Shown in pieces: positions 28,724 to 36,896 of a DNA stretch of 64,000 nucleotides. The notes under the pieces were generated by a model. The model was not told where the DNA came from, searched no databases, and worked only from the letters and a program-made list of their open reading frames with translations. Both the position numbers and the translations under genes were made by a program. This DNA is from JAEUKH01 sp964447205 (GTDB lineage Bacteria > Myxococcota_A > Polyangia > Polyangiales > Ga0077539): positions 1-64,000 of the forward strand of contig CAYUSB010000027.1 of the NCBI GenBank assembly GCA_964447205.1, in the 5' to 3' direction. Each line of letters begins with the position of its first letter. Position 1 is the first letter of the stretch.

Positions 28724-29536
28724 TTAGACCCCACGGAACTGAGGCGTCCGGCCCTCGGCGAAGGCGGCCAGGGCCTCGAGGCGGTCGGCCGATCCGAGGG
28801 TCTTCTCGTAGCAGCGGGCCTCGTGCAGGAGGCCTTCCTCCAGCGAGAGATCGGCCCCGTCGTCGACGGCCTCCATGGCCGCGGCCAGGGCGATGGGGGC
28901 CCCGGTGACGAGCCCCGCGCTGAGCCGTCGGGCTGCGGCCACGGCGGTCTCCCCGGGGCGGGCGAGGTCGGTCACCAGGCCCAGGGTGAGGGCCTCGTGG
29001 GCGGCCACGCGGCGACCGAGGAGGATGAGCTCCTTGGCACGGCCGGGGCCGATGAGGCGGGCGAGGCGTTGGGTTCCGCCGGCCCCGGGGATGATGGCCA
29101 GGGTGGTCTCGGGAAGGCCCACCACGGCTCCGGGCGCGGCCACCCGCAGGTCGCAGGCCAGGGCGAGCTCAAACCCGCCCCCAAGGGCCACCCCCTGGAT
29201 GGCGGCCACCACGGGCTTGGGACACCGGTCGATGGCCCCGAACGACGCCCGGTACACCCCGAGGAGGGCCCGGACGTCGTCGTCGGTCATGCCCTTGCGC
29301 TCTTTGAGGTCGGCCCCGGCGCAGAAGGCCTTGTCGCCCGCGCCTGTGAGGATGACCACCCGCACGGAGGGGTCGGCCCCGAGGGCCACGAAGACCGCCT
29401 CGAGCTCGTGCAGGAGCACGCGGGACAGGGCGTTCATACGCTCGGGGCGGCGCAGGGTGACGAGGGCGTAGCCGCCGTCGTGCTCGACGGACAGGGCTGT
29501 GTAGGGGGCCGCAGGGGCGGAGGTCTCCTCGGTCAT
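28724..29536 (-). CDS. Enoyl-CoA hydratase/isomerase family protein (second copy)
   Basis: 270 aa, beginning MTEETSAPAAPYTAL at 29536. Crotonase motifs: RRPERMNALSRV, AFCAGADLKERKGM, AIQGVALGGGFELALACDLR and GLPETTLAIIPGAGGTQRLA, with both acidic residues that place the water (E in GGGFELA line region and E of LPETT). The KERKGM signature after the second strand and the C-terminal GRTPQFRGV resemble the enoyl-CoA hydratase/methylglutaconyl-CoA hydratase subgroup used in leucine or isoleucine breakdown. It stands alone, with REP-like repeats upstream. It differs clearly from the 16885 copy, so they are not a recent duplication. Confidence 0.9.
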   Translation of the reverse strand: MTEETSAPAAPYTALSVEHDGGYALVTLRRPERMNALSRVLLHELEAVFVALGADPSVRVVILTGAGDKAFCAGADLKERKGMTDDDVRALLGVYRASFGAIDRCPKPVVAAIQGVALGGGFELALACDLRVAAPGAVVGLPETTLAIIPGAGGTQRLARLIGPGRAKELILLGRRVAAHEALTLGLVTDLARPGETAVAAARRLSAGLVTGAPIALAAAMEAVDDGADLSLEEGLLHEARCYEKTLGSADRLEALAAFAEGRTPQFRGV

Positions 29537-29664
29537 GCCGAAGCTGATAGGCCAGAGTCGCGGGCGGGGGCAAGACGTCTGCGCGCGGATAGCGGGAGCA
29601 GAGGGAGAGGGGCGGCGGTGCGGGAGACGCTGGGGGCTGGAGCGCGGTGCGCACGCGTGCTGGA

Positions 29665-29755
29665 GGAGGTACCTGGAGATTTCCCTCTCCCCCATCGATT
29701 CCATCGAAACGCGGCTCCCCTCTCCCGCGGAGAGGGAACTCGGGTGACGCACGAA
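29665..29755 (+). repeat. REP-like palindromic element, unit 1
   Basis: A unit reading GGAGGTACCTGGAGATTTCC... through a palindrome CTCCCCTCTCCCGCGGAGAG to ACTCGGGTGACGCACGAA. It is clearly homologous over its whole length, in reverse orientation, to 48252-48346. Confidence 0.8.
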
Positions 29756-29787
29756 ATCGTGCCCAGATCGGGGAGGATGGCGCCGGG

Positions 29788-29994
29788 CCCGACGGCCCTC
29801 ACCCCATCCTGTTCGTGCGTCACCCATCTACCCTCTCCCGTGACCGGGAGAGGGTCCCCTTCTGTCGTTGAAATCGAAGGAGTAATGGTACATCGACTCA
29901 CCCACTCTATTCTCCCGATACGGCGGCCCCCTCTCCCGGTCACGGGAGAGGGGAAATGGGTGACGCACGAACAGTATGGGTGAGGGCCGTCGGG
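29788..29994. repeat. Long inverted repeat made of two REP-like units
   Basis: The left arm (29788-29853) and right arm (29930-29994) are near-perfect reverse complements of about 65 nt, each with its own hairpin (CCCTCTCCCGTGACCGGGAG and its complement). They share GGGTGACGCACGAA with unit 1. The 76-bp centre shows no gene. Confidence 0.85.
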
Positions 29995-30010
29995 TGCTGG
30001 CCGTCGCTGT

Positions 30011-30225
30011 ATCAGCATCCGACGCGCAGTCCCCTCCCCCGCCCCGTCGCCGCATCCCCATACGACGTGTCACACGCCCGACCGCGTTCCGGCCGCATCC
30101 CCATCCGACCCGCGGCGCGCCGGACCGCCCAACGGCCCGATCGGCATCCGACCGTAGGACCCTCCCCCCCTCTCCCCGTCGTATCCCCATCCGCCGGGAG
30201 AACGCCTGGGCATCCTCGGACCGCA
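30011..30225. repeat. Degenerate array of a CATCCCCAT-type motif
   Basis: CGCATCCCCATACGAC (30051), CGCATCCCCATCCGAC (30094) and GTATCCCCATCCGCCG (30181) alternate with shorter GCATCCGAC forms (30014, 30143). Start-to-start spacings are about 39-47 bp. No gene is evident in 29537-30316 apart from these repeats. Confidence 0.6.
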
Positions 30226-30316
30226 TTGACATCCACGCGCCTCCTCGGTTTTGATCCTTCCTCGCGTGGGGGACGCGGGCCCCCGACGCACCAACCCGAA
30301 CATCCCGGAGGCACCC

Positions 30317-31174
30317 ATGGCGACGAGCTACGCGACCACAGACAAACACCCCACCGCGGCCGACGACCGCCTGACGGCAGCGCAGAAGCAGGCGTTCCAG
30401 TCGACGGACCCGGCCGCGTGTTTCGCGCACTTCCGTCCCCTCGCGGAGCAGGTTCCGACCGAAGGGCTCGCGGTCTTCAACGCCGAGGCCACCCTGGTCC
30501 TGAACAACGTCAAGACGGCGGTGTCGATCCTCGGGCCACGCCTGCCGGAGGTGGCCCATCATCTCGTCGATCCGCCCTTCGTTGCAGTCCTGGAGCTTCC
30601 GGCGCTGGCCCTCGCGCTCGTGCACGCGGCCAACCGGGTTCCCGCGCGCAAGCTGTCGGAGGGCGAGATCCAGGACGCCCTGGCGGAGGTTGCGCCGCTG
30701 CGGGCCCTGACCCTGTCGTATCTGGAGGTCGCGTCCGACCCCGCGGTGGGGCTCGTGCCCGCCGAGCGGGTTCGGGCGGTGCGATCTGGAAAGGGTCCCC
30801 TGGACCTCGCAGGCGACGCGACGGTGCTCTCGGAGCTGTTCGAGGAGTACGGCGAATCCCTGAGCGGGAAGCACCCGTTTCGCCCGGACCAGCTCGCGCG
30901 GATGGGGGAGCTTGGGGCGTCCCTGATCCAGTCACTCAAGCCGGGGCGCGCTCCCGCGACGACTGTCGCGCGGCAGCCCGCGGCCGTGCTCCGTGACCAG
31001 TTTGCCGCCCTGCTCGCCGACCGCTACGAGGAACTCCGCCTGTGCGCCTCGGCCGTCTTTCGCCACTCGCAGGCGGCCGTGCTGATCCCCGCCCTGCGTG
31101 CGTCCTCGGGGCCGTCGGGGCCTGCGCCGACCGCGGAGAGCGTCCCCGCGAAGCCCGACGCGCCGACGGACTGA
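30317..31174 (+). CDS. Hypothetical mostly helical protein
   Basis: 285 aa, ATG at 30317 with GGAGG 5 nt upstream. It lacks a signal peptide and membrane segments. Prediction by eye is all-alpha: LTAAQKQAFQSTDPAACFAHF, EATLVLNNVKTAVSIL, ALALALVHAANRVP and LRDQFAALLADRYEELRLCA are amphipathic helices. The C terminus (ASSGPSGPAPTAESVPAKPD) is a disordered Pro/Ala tail. I do not recognise it. It is separated by 126 bp from the HEPN-partner gene, in the same direction, and could belong to the same accessory unit. Confidence 0.7.
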   Translation: MATSYATTDKHPTAADDRLTAAQKQAFQSTDPAACFAHFRPLAEQVPTEGLAVFNAEATLVLNNVKTAVSILGPRLPEVAHHLVDPPFVAVLELPALALALVHAANRVPARKLSEGEIQDALAEVAPLRALTLSYLEVASDPAVGLVPAERVRAVRSGKGPLDLAGDATVLSELFEEYGESLSGKHPFRPDQLARMGELGASLIQSLKPGRAPATTVARQPAAVLRDQFAALLADRYEELRLCASAVFRHSQAAVLIPALRASSGPSGPAPTAESVPAKPDAPTD

Positions 31175-31300
31175 GCCCGCGAGGGGGGCGACGACACCGC
31201 CCGCTGCCCACCCTGGCACGATCACCAGCCCCCGACTGGGGTACTCGACGCCGGGCGTCGTCCGCAGTGATTGTCCGAGAGACTGACGCGGTGGTAGATC

Positions 31301-32323
31301 ATGGCCATGGCGGCACCCGCCATGCAGTTCACCGAGCGTCCCGCGTACAGCCTGCCGATCCTGACGAGCGGCGAGGTGGCACGGCTGACCCCGTTTGTCC
31401 CCGGACGAACGTTGCGGTTCTTGCGGATGTTCATCGAGACTGTCGAGCAGGAAGTCGTCGCGCCCATGGTTCGGCAGCCAACCTACGTGGAGGCCGTCGA
31501 GTTGATGGAGCGCAACCTCCCCCTGGTGTTCGCGGTCCGGCGTCCGGCGCTCTCGATGTTGTTCGCAGACGCACAGAAGAACCCCATCCTGATGGAGAGT
31601 CTGCGCTCCAGCATCGACCACCTGCCCGAGGAAGTCTGGAGGACGAAGCCAGACCTCTTCTCGGGCGGGATTGGCGAGATTCTGGAAGACGCCCTGGTCA
31701 CGTTGCAGCGAACCAACGGCGCGGTCCTCCGCCTCCTCGGGGGTGGCGACGCGCCGAGTGTCTCGAGCCTTCACGACCTCGCCGAGTTCGAAGGCATCGC
31801 GACGCGCGTCGACCTCCTGTGGATGACCACAATCGCCGCGGTGCAGGCGTGTGATGCCCCGCGATGGTTCGCCGAGCTGGTTACAGGCCTTCGGGCAGAG
31901 GTCCATGCCCACGCACGTCACGGCAATCGGCTTCTCTTCGACCTGGGACACTTCTGGCGGCCCGCCCCCTCGCCGGAGGCGCCACTCGTCCCGGAGGAGC
32001 GTGAGGTCGCCGTCGACACGCTCCTGGAGTCGTTCGATGCCCGCGATTGTAGCGCGGCACGTGCGTTCCTCCTGGAGCGTACGGAGGTGTTTGAGGTCCT
32101 GCAGGCGACCCTGCCGGAGATCATCCGGCACTTCGGCGACGCTCCGCGCAAGCTCTCGTTCGTACCGGCCGAGCGGTGGAACGATCGTCACCTTGCGGTT
32201 CGGATCGTCGTCCCGGACGAAGCCGAGCTGGCTGCGCGACGGGACGCCTTCGAGGGGCACTGGTGGAGTGACAACGCTCACCGCGCCTTCGGGGGCCTGG
32301 TGGTTGCGGTGCGTCCTTCATGA
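31301..32323 (+). CDS. Large partner of a HEPN protein, candidate antitoxin
   Basis: 340 aa. Residues 1-~235 are helical and unrecognised (FVPGRTLRFLRMFIETVEQE, PLVFAVRRPALSMLFADA). Residues ~240-340 are different: LLERTEVFEVLQATLPEIIR HFGDAP (shown with a break), a two-strand hairpin (HLAVRIVVPDEAELAARRDA) and a C-terminal FEGHWWSDNAHRAFGGLVVA. From memory this C-terminal part resembles the ~100-residue proteins often encoded just upstream of UPF0332/HEPN genes. The stop overlaps the HEPN start by 4 nt (ATGA). No good ribosome site precedes the ATG; other in-frame ATGs lie at 31307 and 31322. Function is inferred from context. Confidence 0.7.
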   Translation: MAMAAPAMQFTERPAYSLPILTSGEVARLTPFVPGRTLRFLRMFIETVEQEVVAPMVRQPTYVEAVELMERNLPLVFAVRRPALSMLFADAQKNPILMESLRSSIDHLPEEVWRTKPDLFSGGIGEILEDALVTLQRTNGAVLRLLGGGDAPSVSSLHDLAEFEGIATRVDLLWMTTIAAVQACDAPRWFAELVTGLRAEVHAHARHGNRLLFDLGHFWRPAPSPEAPLVPEEREVAVDTLLESFDARDCSAARAFLLERTEVFEVLQATLPEIIRHFGDAPRKLSFVPAERWNDRHLAVRIVVPDEAELAARRDAFEGHWWSDNAHRAFGGLVVAVRPS

Positions 32324-32703
32324 GCATGCGCTGGGACACCTACCTCGCATTCGCAGAGGAAGTGCTCCGGACGCCGTGGCCCGTGAAGCTGCAAGAGGCC
32401 GCTGCGCGGTCGGCCGTCAGCCGCGCGTACTACGCGGTCTTCCACTGCGCGCGTCAGCGCTTGGAGCACGAGGGCGTGGCTCTGCCCACAGACGGGAGCG
32501 CCCACGGCGAGGTGATGCGCGCCTTCGAGCAGCGCGGCGACAAGGAGCGGCGGCAGATCGCCAACATCCTCCGCGAGCTGCGCAACGACCGGCGCGACGC
32601 GGACTACGACGACTTCGCGACGTTGAGCCGCAACGCCACGACCATCCTCGGCCGCGCGCAACAGTGCATGCTCCTGCTGAGGCAGCTCCCTGAGTCGCCG
32701 TAA
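32320..32703 (+). CDS. HEPN-domain protein (UPF0332-like), candidate toxin
   Basis: 127 aa. The helix SAVSRAYYAVFHCARQRL and the following RNDRRDADYDDFATLSRN are the typical UPF0332/HEPN pattern. A candidate HEPN RNase motif R-x4-H is R45-QRLE-H50; whether it is the catalytic one needs a structural model. Many HEPN proteins are RNases or toxins neutralised by a nucleotidyltransferase or another partner gene directly upstream. Here the partner is the coupled 340-residue gene and not an MNT nucleotidyltransferase, so this is an atypical module. Confidence 0.85.
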   Translation: MSMRWDTYLAFAEEVLRTPWPVKLQEAAARSAVSRAYYAVFHCARQRLEHEGVALPTDGSAHGEVMRAFEQRGDKERRQIANILRELRNDRRDADYDDFATLSRNATTILGRAQQCMLLLRQLPESP

Positions 32704-32853
32704 GCCGGGCAGACGTCTTCTGCGTCGGCCGCGGAGAGGCCTGAAAGAGTCGCTCCTGCTCGGTCACCCGCATCGGCTGCGGGGGTCATTTGTAGGACAT
32801 CGTCGGCGGCCCGCTCGATGCGACCGGGGATCGCGCCGTGAGACACTCGCCCC

Positions 32854-32949
32854 ATGAGCATCCACGGCGTCGAGATCCAGAAGGCGTGCGAAGGCGACCC
32901 CGAGCACGTTCGTGACGTTGTGGTCGGGTACCTGATCAAGCTCGGGTAA
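32854..32949 (+). CDS. Short ORF, possibly a gene remnant
   Basis: 31 codons, MSIHGVEIQKACEGDPEHVR then a short hydrophobic end, stop TAA. Its composition is protein-like. It sits between the HEPN gene and a truncated RCC1 gene, where gene debris would be expected. Nothing else is visible in 32704-32935. Confidence 0.25.
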   Translation: MSIHGVEIQKACEGDPEHVRDVVVGYLIKLG

Positions 32950-33706
32950 GGGCTCGTCGAGCGCGAAGACAAACGCGTGCTCCGTGTCGTCGGGCGTGAC
33001 CGAGTGCTGGGGCGCGAACGACCTCCGGCAGATCGGGTCCGACCTCGCGACCCGCCCCGCCGAGTTCGCCCCCATCCGCGTCGACGTACGGATCGGCCGG
33101 GCCAACTCGGCCCCCCTTGCGATCGGGCGCTCCCACGTCTGCGCCTACTCGGGCGGAGGGCCCACCGGAGGCATCGCGTGTTGGGGCAACAACGCCCACG
33201 GCCAGACGGGACAGCCCCTCACGATGGCGATGGTGAACACCCCCACCGCGGTGGCGGGACCGGAGCTCAGCGGGGTCGTCCAGGTCGTGGCGGGGGAGAG
33301 TTCTACCTGCGCCCTCCTCGCCGACCGGCGCGTCCTCTGCTGGGGCGGCAACGCGTCGGGACAGCTCGGCCGAGGGACCGTGGCGGACACCTCCGACCCG
33401 ACGCCCCAGCCCGTGCTCATGCTCCCTGACGCCCAACGGCTCGTGGCCTCCCTTGATGGGGTCTGCGCGTTGCGGACAGACCAGACGGTCTGGTGCTGGG
33501 GGGCTGCGGCCCTCCTCGGGGATGGCAGTTCGAGTCCGCGGGGCACCCCCGGGCCGGTTCCGGGGTTGACCGGGGTGTCGGAGATTGTAGGGGCGGGGCC
33601 CTTCTGCGCGATCATGGGCAACAACCGCGCGGACGTGCGCTGCTGGGGGCCCAACCCGGGCGACGGGACCGCGTACTCGGCCACCCCCGTCGCGGTGCAG
33701 TGGTGA
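32936..33706 (+). pseudogene. 5'-truncated RCC1-repeat protein gene
   Basis: The frame opens after a stop at 32933 and already starts inside an RCC1 blade (KTNACSVSSGVTECWGAND). Further blades follow: IACWGNNAHGQTG, VLCWGGNASGQLGRGT, TVWCWGAAALLGDG and VRCWGPNPGDG, each with the Cys-Trp-Gly core. There is no signal peptide, although myxobacterial RCC1 lipoproteins always start with one, and the only start codon is a GTG at 32984 within a blade. I therefore read it as a remnant of a surface RCC1 propeller lipoprotein that lost its 5' end, perhaps by the recombination that brought the HEPN region. A short cytosolic product from the GTG cannot be excluded. Confidence 0.65.
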
Positions 33707-33791
33707 CCCTCCCGGGGGCTTGTGCATGAAGAGACCCGAGGGCGCATCCGCGCGGAGTGTGTGCGACGATGCACCCGAAGGGGTCCCGACG

Positions 33792-34643
33792 ATGGAAGCG
33801 CCGCAATCTCCTCCACCCACGCTCTACCAACGGTTCGCCACGGCGTGGCTGCGCCATGCGCTGGGCCGTTGCGGGACGGCCCTCGTCGACGACTCCCTAT
33901 GGACCGAGGCCCACTCCCTCGTGGTCTGGGAACCCCGCCGCTCCGAGAACGACTACACCCCCCCGCTGCCCGACGACCCCTCGGCATCCCTCGGCGAGCG
34001 GATGGCCCACGACCTGATCGGGGCGACCATGGAGGCTGCCGGGTCGGTTCCGGTGCGGCACGAGGTCGAGTCGATGGAGCTGCGGGTCAACCTCCGCTGC
34101 GTGTCCGACTCCCGCCGCCGATCCCTGGGCCTCCTGGGTCGCCTCGCAGGCCCGGCATCCGCCTGGGAACTCATGCACGACCCGCTCGCCCCCAACGAGA
34201 TCGAGGCGTGTTTTCTCAAGCAGCTCAACCTCCTGCGCGACCTGGAAGACCGCCACGCCGCGCGTATGCCGCGCTTCTGGGTGGTCCTTCCGGTGCACGA
34301 CGACGCGCTGATCGCCGGATGGGGGATGCGCCCTGACGAACGCTTGAAGCCCGGGGTGTTCAGGGCTCCGCCGGCGTATGCGCTTGGGGTGGTGACGCTC
34401 GATCGGCTGCCGCGTACGCCCGCCACCCTGGGGCTGCGGCTGCTCGGGTTGGGCGACGTGCTGCGCGACGCCACCGACGACCTGCGGGCGTTGCCGAAGC
34501 GGGCCTGGGCGCGGGCCGTGACACGGGCAGCCCTGGACGAAGCCCTGGGCCCCGACGCTTCGCCCGAGGTGATCGCGCTCGAACCCGCGCCCCTGCGCGC
34601 CCTGCGCCGGGCCTACCACACGCTGGGCGAGGCGCTGGGGTAG
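33792..34643 (+). CDS. Hypothetical protein
   Basis: 283 aa from the ATG at 33792, which has AAGGGG 8 nt upstream; in-frame starts also occur at 33720 and 33726. No signal or membrane segment. It has predicted alpha/beta content: an N-terminal helix (YQRFATAWLRHALGR), a polar middle rich in Arg/Asp (VNLRCVSDSRRRSLGLLGRL), a strand pair (FWVVLPVHDDALIAGWG) and a C-terminal helical end. I do not recognise it. It precedes a DUF3025 gene by 67 bp in the same direction. Confidence 0.65.
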   Translation: MEAPQSPPPTLYQRFATAWLRHALGRCGTALVDDSLWTEAHSLVVWEPRRSENDYTPPLPDDPSASLGERMAHDLIGATMEAAGSVPVRHEVESMELRVNLRCVSDSRRRSLGLLGRLAGPASAWELMHDPLAPNEIEACFLKQLNLLRDLEDRHAARMPRFWVVLPVHDDALIAGWGMRPDERLKPGVFRAPPAYALGVVTLDRLPRTPATLGLRLLGLGDVLRDATDDLRALPKRAWARAVTRAALDEALGPDASPEVIALEPAPLRALRRAYHTLGEALG

Positions 34644-34710
34644 CGAGCCCCGTCCCATGGTCGCCGCGAGCAGCCGACGCAGAGAGCCTGTACAGTCCCC
34701 CCTGCGCCCG

Positions 34711-35589
34711 ATGGCCCCGACGAAGACCCCCTGGAATCCCCGCTTCTACGAGGCCTCCCCCCTGCACGCCTCGATCGCCCACGCCGCCGCGCGGCTCGGC
34801 GAGTGCGAACTGTTTCCCACGCACGACCTGCTCAACCAGCGCATCGGCCCGCTCACCGCAGTGCCCGAGGCGTCCGCGGCCCCGCGCCGGTTCGTCCACG
34901 ACCTCTCTCGGCGACGCACCCGCGCCCAGGGGGAGCGCACCCTCGAGTCGCTCTACGACGGGCGCATCGCCCTGCGCGGAGAGATCGCGACCCGCGCCAG
35001 CGACTGGCACGACCTGCTCAACGCCCTGGTGTGGGCGAGCTTCCCGCGGTCCAAGCGCACCCTCAGCGAGCGGCAGTACGAGATCCACAAGGCCCGGGTC
35101 GGCGAGCGCTTCGAACGCCTCCCCCCGACCCGCACCCCCGAGCAGGACACCCTGGCCCTGCTCGACGAGGGGTCGGTGCTCCTGGTGGCCGACGCGCGAC
35201 TCTGCGCGCTCCTGCGCGAGGCCGTCGAGGCCCAAGATTACGACGAGCTCGGCGCGCGGGTGCAGAACGGCACCCTGAGCCTCCTGCTCTTCGGCCACGC
35301 CCAGCACGAACACCTGGTGCGGGGAGAGCGCGAGGTTCGGGCCGGGGCGGTGATCGTCGGGGTGCCTGGATTGCCCCGGTGGCCCGAGCCCACCGTCCTG
35401 CTCGACGCCGCCGACCGCGCCCTCGCGGCGATGCTCGGGGACCCCGCGTGCTTCCGGGAGCGCCCGACGGCCATCGCGCTCTTGCTCTCGATGCTCGAAG
35501 GGTGGCTGCAAGACCCTCTCCGCGACACCCTCTCCCGTCACCCGGATGGTTCGGGGACGGTCACGACGAATGGAGACGACCCGCAATGA
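34711..35589 (+). CDS. DUF3025 family protein
   Basis: 292 aa from the ATG at 34711; a start at 34657 is also possible and neither has a clear ribosome site. The DUF3025 core is SDWHDLLNALVWASFPRSKR, with LYDGRIALRGEIATR before it and TLSLLLFGHAQHEHLV, AVIVGVPGLPRWPEP after it. DUF3025 proteins are cytosolic, found widely in proteobacteria, with unknown reaction. The stop overlaps the PH-like gene start by ATGA, so the two are co-translated. Confidence 0.85.
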   Translation: MAPTKTPWNPRFYEASPLHASIAHAAARLGECELFPTHDLLNQRIGPLTAVPEASAAPRRFVHDLSRRRTRAQGERTLESLYDGRIALRGEIATRASDWHDLLNALVWASFPRSKRTLSERQYEIHKARVGERFERLPPTRTPEQDTLALLDEGSVLLVADARLCALLREAVEAQDYDELGARVQNGTLSLLLFGHAQHEHLVRGEREVRAGAVIVGVPGLPRWPEPTVLLDAADRALAAMLGDPACFRERPTAIALLLSMLEGWLQDPLRDTLSRHPDGSGTVTTNGDDPQ

Positions 35590-36047
35590 GTGAGCTCTAC
35601 CCGTTGGTTGCCGCGAGTTCGCGGGTGCTGTGTTTCTTCGCCGCGGTGCTGTTGTTCCTGGCGGCGATGATGGCCCTGTTTGGGTGGATGGCGTACGGGA
35701 GCATGACCTCGCGCGTGGAGGTGTCGGATGCCGGCGTGCGCGTGCGCAGCCCGATCTACGGCCAACTGATCCCTGCGGCGATGGTCCGTGGCCGCGACGC
35801 GCGGGTCGTCAACCTCTCGGACGATCGGGCATTGCGTCTGGCCGGCCGCACCAACGGGATCGGCCTGCCGGGTTACGCAGCGGGATGGTTTCGGCTGCGG
35901 GACGGCGGACGCGCCCTGGTCTTTCTGACGGCGCGGGAGCGCGTGGTGCACATCCCGACCCGCGATGGGGTTCAGCTCCTCGTGAGCGTGCGCGATCCGG
36001 AGGCCCTGCTGCGGTCCTTGCAGCGGTTCCCGGGGGACGGGCCGTAG
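35586..36047 (+). CDS. Membrane-anchored protein with bacterial PH-like domain
   Basis: 153 aa. One strong helix near the N terminus (VLCFFAAVLLFLAAMMALFG, residues ~13-33) is followed by a beta-rich domain (VEVSDAGVRVRSPIYGQLIP, VHIPTRDGVQLLVSVRDPE) with the strand order of bacterial PH domains (DUF304/bPH_1 type). It overlaps the DUF3025 gene by 4 nt. Function is unknown; location is the inner membrane facing the cytoplasm or periplasm. Confidence 0.7.
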   Translation: MSELYPLVAASSRVLCFFAAVLLFLAAMMALFGWMAYGSMTSRVEVSDAGVRVRSPIYGQLIPAAMVRGRDARVVNLSDDRALRLAGRTNGIGLPGYAAGWFRLRDGGRALVFLTARERVVHIPTRDGVQLLVSVRDPEALLRSLQRFPGDGP

Positions 36048-36062
36048 GCTGCGGGCTGAGCC

Positions 36063-36833
36063 TCAGCCCACGCTCGCCCGCGCCCGATCGCACTCCGCGC
36101 ACCCCGCCGCGGGACCGCACAGAAACACCAGGGGCTCGGCCGCCAGCCGCGCGGTGGCCACCCCCACCACGTCGCGCGACCGAACCAGCCGGGCCTCGGC
36201 GTGCCCCACCTTCCCCTCTCGCTGAAGCCCCTTCTGCCGGAGCCACCCATCCATCTTCACAAACCCCTGGCAGCAGTGGTCGGTCTCGGCGATGTCGACC
36301 GTCGTGGCCGCCCCGTCGACCTCCACCACCGTGGGGTACACCACCGCGTACGGCACCCCGGCCATCGACTCCGCGAGGTGCATCGTGGTGTTCTCGCCGT
36401 GGGTCACCCCGAGGAGGAGCACCTGTCCGTCGAGGTCGTAGACCCGCCCCACGGGGCTGTCGTGTCCGTGCGGCGGCGACAACGGCTGCGGGGCACAGAT
36501 CCACGCCGCGTAGGGCCCCTCGGCCGCAAACGACCCCCCGGGATGCCCGCTCCGAACGACCCCCGGCCTTCGCCAGAAGGTCTCGGCCACCACCCCCATG
36601 TCGACCGTCGGCGTCGTGCCCGGATCAAACACGCTCTCCCCGTCGGTCATGGTCGGCATCACCAGGGTCCCGCCCGGGCCCACCGCCCCACGCAGGGCCG
36701 CGATCAACCCGAGGGGGCCCCCTTCCACGGGCCGCACCCTCCGAAACGCGGTGTGAACCAACAACACCCCGCCCGCCTCCACCCCAAGGGCCCGAAGCTG
36801 CTGGGTCACGTCCTCGATGCGGATCTCGTTCAT
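36063..36833 (-). CDS. AAC(3) family N-acetyltransferase (Antibiotic_NAT fold)
   Basis: 256 aa, MNEIRIEDVTQQL at 36833; an ATG 18 bp upstream is also in frame. Family motifs: LLVHTAFRRVRPVEGGPLGL, LVMPTMTDGESVFDPGTTPT, RSGHPGGSFAAEGPYA and LLGVTHGENTTMHLAE, the last carrying the His used for acetyl transfer. The usual AAC(3) core is present. The C-terminal Cys-rich end (CGPAAGCAECD) is unlike resistance enzymes. Chromosomal AAC(3)-fold proteins such as YokD often acetylate unknown amines, so aminoglycoside resistance should not be assumed. Confidence 0.85.
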   Translation of the reverse strand: MNEIRIEDVTQQLRALGVEAGGVLLVHTAFRRVRPVEGGPLGLIAALRGAVGPGGTLVMPTMTDGESVFDPGTTPTVDMGVVAETFWRRPGVVRSGHPGGSFAAEGPYAAWICAPQPLSPPHGHDSPVGRVYDLDGQVLLLGVTHGENTTMHLAESMAGVPYAVVYPTVVEVDGAATTVDIAETDHCCQGFVKMDGWLRQKGLQREGKVGHAEARLVRSRDVVGVATARLAAEPLVFLCGPAAGCAECDRARASVG

Positions 36834-36896
36834 CCCGGCTCCTGCCCCCATCGTATCCCGCTTGCACATCGCGCCGGGCCCTGACCCACTGCCGCC

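Noticed and set aside
30011..30225. CRISPR-like spacing
   Set aside because: Repeats are 9-16 nt, imperfect and irregularly spaced, with no cas genes.
31214..31230. Sigma-54 promoter before the HEPN partner (TGGCAC)
   Set aside because: The -24 element is present but no TTGC follows at the proper spacing.
36063..36833. Acquired aminoglycoside resistance gene
   Set aside because: The AAC(3) fold is present, but the gene has the host's composition, no mobile context and a Cys-rich tail, so an intrinsic enzyme is likelier.
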